From positions 1 through 6,069 of the forward strand of contig SLJA01000088.1 of assembly GCA_007135355.1 (NCBI GenBank): 6,069 bases of DNA. Reading direction: 5' to 3'. This document shows positions 1-5,489 of the stretch, one piece after another. The notes under the pieces are model-generated. The model did not search any database and was not told the DNA's origin. It saw only the letters and a program-made list of their open reading frames with translations. Made by a program: the position numbers and the translations under genes. This DNA is from Wenzhouxiangella sp. GTDB taxonomy: Bacteria > Pseudomonadota > Gammaproteobacteria > Xanthomonadales > Wenzhouxiangellaceae. Each line of letters opens with the position of its first letter. Within the stretch, counting starts at the first letter, position 1.

Positions 1-400
1 AACCCGTGTCCTGTCGCCGCAGCTGCTCGACGGCGCGCGCGGCGAGCAGGGCGCCCAGTACCGGCGCCAGAGCCAGCGCCCCTATCCAGCCCAGCGGCTG
101 GACGCCGACCACGGCGGTAAAGGCCAGCGGCAGGCCCAGGGCCACACCAACCGGCAGCGCCAGCAGCGAGTAGTGGCTCAATGCGGCACTCATGGCGCCA
201 CCGGCCGCCCCTGCCAGCAGCCAGACCAGGCCGAGCAACAACAGCAAAGCGTGCTGATCCAGACTGCCGGCGGCCAGCGTTTGCCGGATTGGGCTGCCGC
301 CGAAGCTGAACTGAAACAGCATGAGCAAACCCTCGGCCAGGATCACCGACACCGCCAACCCAGCCACCATGTCCCTCAACAACCGGTTGAAACCGCCCAT
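1..400 (-). CDS. Unrecognised four-helix membrane protein, partial (C-terminus beyond the left edge)
   Basis: I do not recognise the family. The minus-strand frame starting at ATG 398-400 stays open for 133 codons to the window edge. It encodes a strongly hydrophobic protein with four likely membrane helices at about residues 12-33, 51-73, 79-99 and 103-121. A basic amphipathic stretch (about 122-130, with E125, R128 and R129) follows and may be close to the C-terminus. The N-terminus is short and positive (R6, R9). The start lies 7 nt after the uppP stop codon, so the two are probably co-transcribed and perhaps translationally coupled; a GGGGCGG run at 412-418 inside the end of uppP could serve as ribosome binding site. 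A second in-frame ATG at 368-370 is possible but leaves less of the first helix flank. The plus-strand frame over this stretch is low-complexity Gln-rich and is a shadow. Function unknown; an envelope-related role is only guilt by association. Confidence 0.72.
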   Translation of the reverse strand, partial: MGGFNRLLRDMVAGLAVSVILAEGLLMLFQFSFGGSPIRQTLAAGSLDQHALLLLLGLVWLLAGAAGGAMSAALSHYSLLALPVGVALGLPLAFTAVVGVQPLGWIGALALAPVLGALLAARAVEQLRRQDTG

Positions 401-407
401 GTCGGCA

Positions 408-1217
408 TCATCCGCCCCAGGATACGAAAAACGATAGCAGGACCAGGCCCAGAATGATCCGGTAGGCCACGAAAGGTTGCATGCCGATGCGCCGAATAAA
501 GGCCAGAAAATAGTGAATGCAAGCGTAGGTGCTGACCAGGGCGACGGTGAATCCCACCAGCAGCGCTGTGGGGTCGGTCTCCATACCGCCGTTGAGCAGA
601 TCGCGCGCGCCCAGCAGGCTGGCCGCGGTGATGATCGGCACCGACAACAGGAAAGAAAACCGGGCGGCCGCTTCTCGACTCATTCCGAGAAACAAGGCCG
701 CGGTGATCGTGATCCCGGAACGCGAGGCCCCGGGAATCAACGCCAGCACCTGAGCCAATCCGATAATCAGTACATCTTTCAGGGTCAGACTGTATTCATC
801 GCGCTCGCCGCGATGGCGCCAGTCGGCCCAACCCAGCAATACACCGAACACGATCAGTGCCGAACCCATGATCAGCGGACTGCGCAGCGCCACTTCGGCC
901 AGATCTTTCAGCCACAGGCCGAAAACGCCGGCCGGAATCGTGCCGATAATGATCCACCAGGCCAGTCGCGAGTCACCCGTATTTTGCCCCCCGCGCAGCG
1001 CGCCGATCCAGTCGCGTGACATGGCCCACAGCTCGCGCCGAAAATAAGTCACCACCGCGACCAGCGACCCAGCGTGCAACAGGATGTCGAAATCCAGGCC
1101 CTGGTAGTCCCGCCCGGTAAACAGCGAGTACAACACCAGGTGAGCCTGACTGGAAATCGGCAAAAACTCGGTTAGCCCCTGAATCAAGGCGAGGATGGCG
1201 GCTTGCGCAGTGTCCAT
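408..1217 (-). CDS. uppP: Undecaprenyl-diphosphatase UppP (BacA family)
   Basis: This integral membrane phosphatase converts undecaprenyl diphosphate to undecaprenyl phosphate. It recycles the lipid carrier for peptidoglycan and other envelope polymers, and family members give bacitracin resistance when overproduced. The 269-residue length is normal. Both family signatures are visible: an N-terminal Q13-G-L-T-E17-F-L-P-I-S-S motif followed by H26, and P162-G-A-S-R-S-G168, whose Arg166 matches the essential Arg of the family. The first acidic position of the usual (E/Q)xxxE motif is Gln here, which is an accepted variant. About seven to eight hydrophobic segments are present, and the C-terminal PFVAYRIILG stretch is typical. 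The ATG at 1215-1217 places the motif at the expected distance from the N-terminus; the upstream Shine-Dalgarno is weak. It is transcribed divergently from the cytochrome gene, and the next gene on the same strand begins 7 nt after its stop. Confidence 0.96.
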   Translation of the reverse strand: MDTAQAAILALIQGLTEFLPISSQAHLVLYSLFTGRDYQGLDFDILLHAGSLVAVVTYFRRELWAMSRDWIGALRGGQNTGDSRLAWWIIIGTIPAGVFGLWLKDLAEVALRSPLIMGSALIVFGVLLGWADWRHRGERDEYSLTLKDVLIIGLAQVLALIPGASRSGITITAALFLGMSREAAARFSFLLSVPIITAASLLGARDLLNGGMETDPTALLVGFTVALVSTYACIHYFLAFIRRIGMQPFVAYRIILGLVLLSFFVSWGG

Positions 1218-1408
1218 AGGCTCGTGATCGTGATCTTCGGGCTCTCGCCTCGCTGGCAGAAGGCCGATAGCAACGGCCAGCGCACAGGGTAGCAGGAGCC
1301 GCGCCGCCTGGTGCGGTGGCGGTCAGCGATGCCTTATCTTGCCGGCACGCCGACCGGCGGCCGCGCCAGCCCCGCGCCGGCACCCTGTTTCCACCCGGGC
1401 GGCTAGGC

Positions 1409-1414
1409 TATAAT
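1409..1414 (+). promoter_or_regulatory. Perfect sigma-70 -10 box (TATAAT) upstream of the cytochrome gene
   Basis: A consensus TATAAT stands out in an otherwise very GC-rich divergent intergenic region. The predicted transcription start is about 1421, giving a leader of roughly 60 nt before the GTG start. No good -35 hexamer is visible: TGTTTC at 1386-1391 has the right 17-bp spacing but matches poorly, and TTTCCA at 1388-1393 matches better but sits only 15 bp away. An activator or a strong -10 alone may therefore drive it. Confidence 0.55.
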
Positions 1415-1467
1415 GCGCGGCCTGTCAGGGGCGGCTTTTAGGCCGTTTCCATGCATTTAGTCAGCTC

Positions 1468-1473
1468 AGGAGG
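1468..1473 (+). promoter_or_regulatory. Strong Shine-Dalgarno AGGAGG that fixes a GTG start for the cytochrome
   Basis: AGGAGG lies 10 nt upstream of GTG 1484-1486 and downstream of the in-frame ATG at 1451. It cannot serve the ATG, so it argues for GTG as the real start and against the longer frame. The next in-frame ATG at 1511 has no comparable site in front of it. Confidence 0.75.
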
Positions 1474-1483
1474 AATCGACAGC

Positions 1484-1990
1484 GTGTCAGCAGCAGACGA
1501 CCAACTTTTCATGAAGCGATTCAGCCTTGTGATTGTTCTCCTGGCAATATTCGCGCTGGTCATTCTTTTCCTGTCCATCGCACTGCACAACACCTTGTAT
1601 CGACCCGAGCCGCCGGCCCGGGAGCTTGCCCGGGAGCAACGGCTGGCTCCGGTTGGCGGCGTGTTTGCCGGAGAAACGGGCCGGGCAGCGGCACTGGCGG
1701 CCCAGGCCGCGGCGGCTGCCGAACCCGCGGTCACCGCAGCCTTCGATGGCTCTCTGGATGGACAATTGATTTATGAGCGCGCCTGTGCCTCCTGCCACAT
1801 ATCCGGCGCCGGCGGGGCGCCGCTGATGGTGGCCAGCGAATGGGTCGGACGAATCGAGCAAGGCATGGACACCCTGGTCGCCAACGCCATCAACGGCATC
1901 GGCGCCATGCCGCCCAGGGGCGGGCGAATGGATCTGACCGACGAACAGATCGAAGTGTCTGTGGCTTTCATGATCGACATGCTCGACTAG
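1484..1990 (+). CDS. Membrane-anchored monoheme cytochrome c, c5-like
   Basis: This is a class I c-type cytochrome that carries electrons on the periplasmic side, probably between a bc1-type complex and a terminal oxidase (role inferred from family). With the GTG start it has 168 residues. A short polar N-terminus is followed by one hydrophobic helix at about residues 12-34, which is a signal anchor because no cleavage site is obvious. An Ala/Glu-rich flexible linker (about 64-87) comes next, then the heme domain. Heme is attached by C101-A-S-C104-H105; His105 is the proximal ligand and Met142 in GAMPPRGG is the likely distal ligand. The spacing, the G-A-P stretch after the heme site and the region W-V-G-R-I-E-Q-G to MPPRGG match the cytochrome c5 pattern. 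It has its own -10 box and a strong ribosome binding site. It is separated by 87 nt from the next gene, so it may be monocistronic. Confidence 0.9.
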   Translation: MSAADDQLFMKRFSLVIVLLAIFALVILFLSIALHNTLYRPEPPARELAREQRLAPVGGVFAGETGRAAALAAQAAAAAEPAVTAAFDGSLDGQLIYERACASCHISGAGGAPLMVASEWVGRIEQGMDTLVANAINGIGAMPPRGGRMDLTDEQIEVSVAFMIDMLD

Positions 1991-1997
1991 CTCCCCT

Positions 1998-2029
1998 TTG
2001 AACGACCACCCAGGCAACTGCGTTATCAT
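1998..2029 (+). promoter_or_regulatory. Possible promoter for the COG2945-like hydrolase and zapE
   Basis: TTGAAC at 1998-2003 (4 of 6 to consensus) and TATCAT at 2024-2029 (5 of 6) lie in the gap after the cytochrome stop. The 20-bp spacer is longer than the usual 16-18 bp, so this is tentative. It would start transcription near 2036, just at the hairpin described next. Confidence 0.3.
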
Positions 2030-2036
2030 GAAGCGT

Positions 2037-2051
2037 GCCTTCGAGGAAGGC
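2037..2051 (+). other. Perfect 6-bp inverted repeat (hairpin) in the leader of the hydrolase gene
   Basis: GCCTTC at 2037-2042 and GAAGGC at 2046-2051 flank the 3-nt loop GAG; two further G-U pairs could extend the RNA stem. No T-run follows, so a rho-independent terminator for the cytochrome gene is unlikely. It lies 12 nt before the GGGAA-type ribosome binding region at 2064-2068. It could stabilise the 5' end of the mRNA, or it could be chance. Confidence 0.35.
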
Positions 2052-2077
2052 GTCACGAGCGCCGGGAACCGCCAATC

Positions 2078-2734
2078 GTGCTGGATCCACAGCAATTTCC
2101 AACAGAGACTGCCGAAGTTTTCCTGACCGGTCCGGCCGGGAAGCTAGAATGCTTGATTGAGCTGCCGGCAGCCGAGGCCCAGCGGCCGGCGACTGCCGTG
2201 ATCTGTCATCCGCACCCGTTGCATGGCGGCACGCTGCGCAACAAGGTGGTCACGATCATCGAACGTGCCCTGCGCGAGCTGGGGCTGAATACCGTGCGCT
2301 TCAACTTTCGTGGCGCGGGCGACAGCGAAGGCGAATACGACGAAGGCAGTGGCGAAATCGAAGACCTGCTGGCCGTGACCGAATGGGTGCAAAAAACTCG
2401 CCCGTCAGACGATCTATGGCTGGCCGGCTTCTCGTTCGGCGCGTTCGTGGCGCTCAAGGCGGCTCAAGATCTGCCGGTACGGCAAATGATCACGATTGCC
2501 CCACCGGTCGAGCGTTACGGCTTTGAGCAACTACTGCCGCCCAACTGCCCGTGGCTGGTCGTTCAAGGCGACGAGGACGACGTGGTCTCGGCGACGGCGG
2601 TCCAGCAATGGGCCGATGCCCTGGACCAGCCGCCCAACCTGATTATCATGGAAGGCGCCGACCATTTCTTCCACCGTCGCCTGATGGACCTGCGCGGACT
2701 GATCAAGAACCACGTGCAGTCCAGCCTGCCCTGA
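2078..2734 (+). CDS. Alpha/beta hydrolase, COG2945-like
   Basis: This is a small cytosolic alpha/beta-hydrolase of the COG2945 type, whose physiological substrate is not established. Length is 218 residues, with no signal peptide or membrane segment. Visible motifs are HPHPLHGGT (44-52, oxyanion-loop region), RFNFRGAGDSEG (74-85), the nucleophile elbow G117-F-S119-F-G121, the acid region GDEDDVV (164-170, Asp167 or Asp168) and His196 in GADHFFH. A complete Ser-Asp-His triad is therefore present. The chosen start is GTG 2078-2080, with CGGGAA about 9 nt upstream; no better in-frame ATG lies near the N-terminus. The stop is 18 nt before zapE, so the two are probably one transcript. The specific reaction (esterase, thioesterase or other) cannot be read from sequence. 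Confidence 0.88.
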   Translation: MLDPQQFPTETAEVFLTGPAGKLECLIELPAAEAQRPATAVICHPHPLHGGTLRNKVVTIIERALRELGLNTVRFNFRGAGDSEGEYDEGSGEIEDLLAVTEWVQKTRPSDDLWLAGFSFGAFVALKAAQDLPVRQMITIAPPVERYGFEQLLPPNCPWLVVQGDEDDVVSATAVQQWADALDQPPNLIIMEGADHFFHRRLMDLRGLIKNHVQSSLP

Positions 2735-2752
2735 GGGGCATTCGGCAGCTTC

Positions 2753-3847
2753 ATGGATCAGAGCGCACACGGCCCCCTGGTTCGCTGGCAAGCACTGATC
2801 GACCAATCACGGCTGCAGGAAGATTCGCGCCAGCGGCAGGCGCTGGAACGTCTGCAGGATCTCTTCGAACGCCTGGCCGGGCCGCGCCGCCGCCTGTTCG
2901 CCCGCCTGCGCCGCGACAAGACCCCGGTGACCGGCATCTACCTGCACGGTCCGGTCGGCCGCGGCAAGACCATGATCATGGACCTGTTCGCCGACAGCCT
3001 GCGCGTGGCCGACATCGCAGTCAAACGCCTGCACTTTCATCGCTTCATGGATCAGGCGCATCAGCGCCTCAAGGACCTGGAAGGGCGGCGCGACCCGCTC
3101 AAGCAAATCGCCTCGGACATGGCCGGGCGGTACCGCGTGCTCTGTTTCGACGAATTCCACGTCAGCGACATCGGCGATGCCATGATCCTGGGCGAATTAT
3201 TGAAGGCCCTGTTTGCACGCGGCCTGACCATGGTCGCCACCTCCAACACCGCGCCGGAAGATCTCTACGCCGAGGGGCTGCAGCGCGCCCGCTTCGTGCC
3301 GGCGATCCAGGCCATTCGCCAGCATTGTGAAGTCATCACGCTGAATTCGGCCGAGGACTACCGCCTGCGCGAACTGGTGCGCCATCCGACCTGGCTGGCC
3401 CCGCAGAGCGCGGAGAGTCTGGCCGAACTGGATGCCGAGTTCCAGGCCCTGGCAGCCGGCGAGACCATCTCTAAGGCGCCGCTCGCCATCCGCGGACGCC
3501 AGATCCAGCCCCGGCAGCGCGCCGGATCGGTAGCCTGGTTCGACTTCGACACTCTGTGCCGCGGCCACCGCTCCAGCGCGGACTACATCGATCTCAGCCG
3601 CCGCTTTTCGACGCTGATCATCCAGGACGTGCCGAAACTGGGTGACGACGACAGCAATGCCGTGCGCCGCTTCATCCATCTGGTTGACGAGTGCTACGAC
3701 CACGCGGTCAAGCTGATCATCGCCGCCGCGGTGCCGATCGTCGAAGTGTACCGGGGTCAGCGCCTGGCGCAGCCGTTCGAACGCACGGTTTCGCGCCTGA
3801 TCGAAATGCAGAGCCGCGACTACCTGGCCCTGCCCCATCGGCCGTAA
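2753..3847 (+). CDS. zapE: Cell division ATPase ZapE (AFG1-like P-loop ATPase)
   Basis: ZapE is a cytoplasmic P-loop ATPase related to mitochondrial AFG1/LACE1. In E. coli it associates with the FtsZ ring late in division and is important under stress and low oxygen. The 364 residues are close to the E. coli length (about 375). Visible elements are Walker A G66-P-V-G-R-G-K72-T73, Walker B R128-V-L-C-F-D133-E134-F, a sensor-type A162-T-S-N165, and conserved C-terminal blocks including FDFDTLCRG (263-271), DECYDHAVKL (312-321) and FERTVSRLIEMQSRDYL (342-358). All key nucleotide-binding residues are intact. The ATG at 2753 is the first possible start. The nearest purine-rich site, GAGGGG at 2733-2738, overlaps the hydrolase stop and sits a rather long 14 nt upstream, so re-initiation after the hydrolase is likely. 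In E. coli zapE lies next to rplM-rpsI; that linkage is absent here, where a convergent TetR gene follows. Confidence 0.95.
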   Translation: MDQSAHGPLVRWQALIDQSRLQEDSRQRQALERLQDLFERLAGPRRRLFARLRRDKTPVTGIYLHGPVGRGKTMIMDLFADSLRVADIAVKRLHFHRFMDQAHQRLKDLEGRRDPLKQIASDMAGRYRVLCFDEFHVSDIGDAMILGELLKALFARGLTMVATSNTAPEDLYAEGLQRARFVPAIQAIRQHCEVITLNSAEDYRLRELVRHPTWLAPQSAESLAELDAEFQALAAGETISKAPLAIRGRQIQPRQRAGSVAWFDFDTLCRGHRSSADYIDLSRRFSTLIIQDVPKLGDDDSNAVRRFIHLVDECYDHAVKLIIAAAVPIVEVYRGQRLAQPFERTVSRLIEMQSRDYLALPHRP

Positions 3848-3866
3848 AACCCGGAGCGGCGCTCCG
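3846..3866 (-). terminator. Candidate terminator between convergent zapE and tetR-family genes
   Basis: A perfect 6-bp inverted repeat, CGGAGC (3852-3857) and GCTCCG (3861-3866), has a GGC loop. Read on the minus strand, it comes after the end of the TetR-family gene and is followed by GGGTTTTA, a short T-run. On the plus strand no T-run follows. It would thus act mainly for the minus-strand gene, and it overlaps the zapE stop codon. The stem is short, so termination strength is doubtful. Confidence 0.42.
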
Positions 3867-3878
3867 CGTCAAGCGGGA

Positions 3879-4490
3879 TCAGTCGGATGCAGCGGGGGCG
3901 CGCGCCACTAGGCTGTCGATGACGTGTTCGACATAGGCGTCAAATTCGGGCTCATCGCGCTCCGGCACCAAGTGCTGCGCCTGCAGCTGCAGGTAGCCAA
4001 CATAGCCCGAATAGAGCAGCGTCGCCCGCCGTCGGGCCTGTCCGGCCGCCAGGCCTAATTCGGCAAAGGCATCGCTGAGATAGTCGATGCGGCGCGAGGT
4101 CACACGCTTCAGCACCGGACCAACGCGGGGATCTTCAGGAACAGCGCAGAGGGCCAGATAAACCCGGTGGGTAAGGGTCTGGCGGGTGGTTCGCCACACG
4201 AAACGGGCCAGGCGCTCAGCCGGCTGTTCCTCGGCCTTGAGTGAGCGCTGCAAATGATCGGCGTCCTGCGCTTCCCAGCGCCGCAGTGCGGCACTGAGCA
4301 ATTCATCGCGACCTGGGAAGTGCCAGTAAAAACTGCCCTTGGTGATCTTCAGACGACGCGCCAGCGGTTCGACGGCGAGTGCCGCGACCCCTTTTTCGGC
4401 AATCAGCGACAGGGCCGCTTTTTCCCAGTCTTCGGGCGTCATTGACACCCGGCTGGAGGCATCTTGATTTGCAGCCATCACTTTACTCAT
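3879..4490 (-). CDS. TetR/AcrR-family transcriptional regulator
   Basis: This is a one-component DNA-binding regulator, usually a dimeric repressor released by a small ligand. With the ATG at 4488-4490 it has 203 residues, normal for the family. The N-terminal helix-turn-helix region is clear: a helix beginning near TPEDWEKAAL (18-27), then VEPLARRLKITKGSFYWHF (40-58) with the characteristic T-x-G-S-F-Y-W-H-F recognition helix end. The rest is an alpha-helical ligand-binding and dimerisation domain ending in YVGYLQLQAQ (163-172) and a divergent tail; the ligand cannot be predicted. The frame is open back to a GTG at 4551-4553, and ATGs at 4476-4478 and 4440-4442 are also possible; none has a convincing Shine-Dalgarno. 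It is divergent from the hydrolase-fadE pair, separated by under 100 bp, which is the usual arrangement for a TetR regulator of its neighbour and itself. Confidence 0.9.
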   Translation of the reverse strand: MSKVMAANQDASSRVSMTPEDWEKAALSLIAEKGVAALAVEPLARRLKITKGSFYWHFPGRDELLSAALRRWEAQDADHLQRSLKAEEQPAERLARFVWRTTRQTLTHRVYLALCAVPEDPRVGPVLKRVTSRRIDYLSDAFAELGLAAGQARRRATLLYSGYVGYLQLQAQHLVPERDEPEFDAYVEHVIDSLVARAPAASD

Positions 4491-4523
4491 GAAAAGATGG
4501 TAGCTGATCTCCCTCGCCGCTGG

Positions 4524-4571
4524 TGCAATCGCTTGAAAAAGGTTCGGGTCCACTCCATTGCATGAGCATTG
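4524..4571. promoter_or_regulatory. Candidate operator region with repeated ATTG-type half-sites between tetR-family gene and hydrolase-fadE
   Basis: TGCAAT at 4524-4529 is perfectly repeated in inverted orientation as ATTGCA at 4557-4562, with centres 33 bp apart (about three helical turns). A further CATTG at 4567-4571 is a direct repeat of CATTG at 4556-4560, 11 bp away (about one turn). This helical phasing in a divergent TetR intergenic region is suggestive, but the arms are short and a compact palindrome typical of TetR operators is not visible. Confidence 0.25.
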
Positions 4572-4597
4572 ACTAACATGACGGGTAACCCCATACT
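4569..4597 (+). promoter_or_regulatory. Possible promoter overlapping the start of the second hydrolase gene
   Basis: TTGACT at 4569-4574 (5 of 6 to the -35 consensus) and CATACT at 4592-4597 (4 of 6 to the -10 consensus) are exactly 17 bp apart. The predicted start, about 4604, falls at the in-frame ATG 4605-4607. If real, it would give a leaderless mRNA and a shorter protein. An alternative -35-like TTGAAA at 4533-4538 has no good -10 partner. Confidence 0.3.
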
Positions 4598-5489
4598 GGA
4601 GCGTATGGAAGCTGTTCGCAAACTACACGATGAAATTCGTCGGCGCCAGATCTGGACCGACGACGGTATCCGCTTGCATCTGCGCTACTACGGTGACGAC
4701 CGCGCACCTTGCGTACTCATGGCCCACGGTTTCGGCCAGACCCAGTATGCCTGGGAGGCAACCGGCTGGCAGCTGGCCGCGGCCGGTTGGCAAGCGGTCA
4801 GTTATGACGCGCGCGGCCACGGCGAAAGCGACCGCGCGCCCAGCGGCGAGTATGACTTTGAGCAATTCGTCGAGGATTTCCGGCGCGTATGCGATTCTCT
4901 GCCCAATACGCCGATTGTCATCGGCGCCTCGATGGGCGGACTGACCGCGCTGCTGGCGCACTCGGAAAAGCCCAAGGTCGACATTCGCGCCATGGTGCTG
5001 GTCGACATCGCGCCGCGCTGGGATGAACGCGGGGTTGCCGCCATGCTCGCTTTCATGCGCCAGCATCCGGAGGGTTTCGCCACGCTGGACGATGCCAAGG
5101 AGGCGGTGCGCGCCTTTCTGCCGCACCGGCGCCGCAACACGCGCAGCAGCGGACTGAGCCGCAACCTGCGCCAGGCACGCAATGGTCGCTGGTATTGGCA
5201 CTGGGACCCGGCCATGCTGGCGCTGGCCGAAAAATCTTCCAACCTCCAGTCGCGGCTGCAATCAGCCAGCCGTCGACTGAAAATCCCGACCCTGCTGGTC
5301 GCCGGCGGCATGAGCGAGCTGATCGGCGCCGAGCATGTGTCGGAGTTCCGCAAGCTGGCCCCGCACGCTGAAACCGTCGAGGTCAGTGACGCCGCCCACA
5401 TGGTGGCCGGCGACGCCAACGACCACTTTCTGGCTGCCATCACGCCGTTTCTGCGCCGTCAGGCAGACCGAGGAGCAAAAGCATCATGA
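4578..5489 (+). CDS. Alpha/beta hydrolase, second type, with Glu at the acid position
   Basis: This is a cytosolic alpha/beta-hydrolase of about 303 residues, different in subfamily from the hydrolase before zapE. Visible motifs (counted from ATG 4578) are AHGFG (49-53, oxyanion hole), DARGHGESD (77-85), the nucleophile elbow G116-A-S118-M-G120-G, a cap region beginning at IAPRWDERG, then GGMSELIG with Glu247 where the acid normally sits, and His274 in AHMVAGDANDHF. I recall the SEL and HMVAGD..D pattern from a recognised subgroup of hydrolases, so Glu as the acid is probably genuine and not a defect. The start is uncertain: TTG 4569, ATG 4578 and ATG 4605 are all in frame and none has a good, well-spaced ribosome site. 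The stop TGA overlaps the fadE start in ATGA, so the two are translationally coupled. A role as lipase, esterase or thioesterase feeding beta-oxidation is inferred from context only. Confidence 0.86.
   Translation: MTGNPILERMEAVRKLHDEIRRRQIWTDDGIRLHLRYYGDDRAPCVLMAHGFGQTQYAWEATGWQLAAAGWQAVSYDARGHGESDRAPSGEYDFEQFVEDFRRVCDSLPNTPIVIGASMGGLTALLAHSEKPKVDIRAMVLVDIAPRWDERGVAAMLAFMRQHPEGFATLDDAKEAVRAFLPHRRRNTRSSGLSRNLRQARNGRWYWHWDPAMLALAEKSSNLQSRLQSASRRLKIPTLLVAGGMSELIGAEHVSEFRKLAPHAETVEVSDAAHMVAGDANDHFLAAITPFLRRQADRGAKAS
5470..5475 (+). promoter_or_regulatory. Shine-Dalgarno GAGGAG for fadE inside the end of the hydrolase gene
   Basis: GAGGAG lies 10 nt upstream of ATG 5486-5488 and 13 nt upstream of the second ATG at 5489. 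The spacing favours the first ATG, which overlaps the hydrolase stop codon. Confidence 0.65.

Noticed and set aside
173..457. Plus-strand open frame of 94 codons opposite the left-edge membrane protein
   Set aside because: Gln/His-rich low-complexity translation typical of the antisense of a GC-rich gene; the minus strand has a coherent membrane protein and the end of uppP here.
477..1019. Plus-strand open frame of 180 codons inside uppP
   Set aside because: Antisense shadow of uppP, which carries clear family motifs; the translation has no recognisable domain.
973..1383. Minus-strand frame of 136 codons spanning the uppP start and the intergenic region
   Set aside because: Arg/Ala-rich out-of-frame reading overlapping uppP, with no recognisable motif; high GC lengthens spurious frames.
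1218..1483. Possible small RNA or extra gene in the 266-nt divergent intergenic region
   Set aside because: There are several GC-rich inverted repeats (for example GCCGG/CCGGC around 1350-1370) and a tandem GTGATC at 1224-1235, but no tRNA-like fold, T-run or convincing short ORF. Only the -10 box and ribosome site stand out.
1487..2095. Minus-strand frame of 202 codons opposite the cytochrome gene
   Set aside because: Antisense of the cytochrome coding region, which has heme-binding motifs, an anchor and expression signals; no domain on the opposite strand.
2551..3330. Plus-strand frame of 259 codons overlapping the hydrolase and zapE
   Set aside because: Arg/Pro-rich frame-shifted reading across two well-supported genes; not a fusion or a frameshift remnant.
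3197..3838. Minus-strand frame of 213 codons inside zapE
   Set aside because: Antisense shadow; zapE is intact in its own frame with all Walker motifs.
4491..4553. N-terminal extension of the TetR-family protein from a GTG at 4551-4553
   Set aside because: It would add 21 residues before a normal TetR N-terminus and occupy most of the divergent control region; there is no supporting ribosome site. The ATG at 4488-4490 gives normal family length.
4623..5443. Two long overlapping minus-strand frames opposite the second hydrolase
   Set aside because: Both are antisense shadows in different frames; the plus-strand protein has the full hydrolase motif set.
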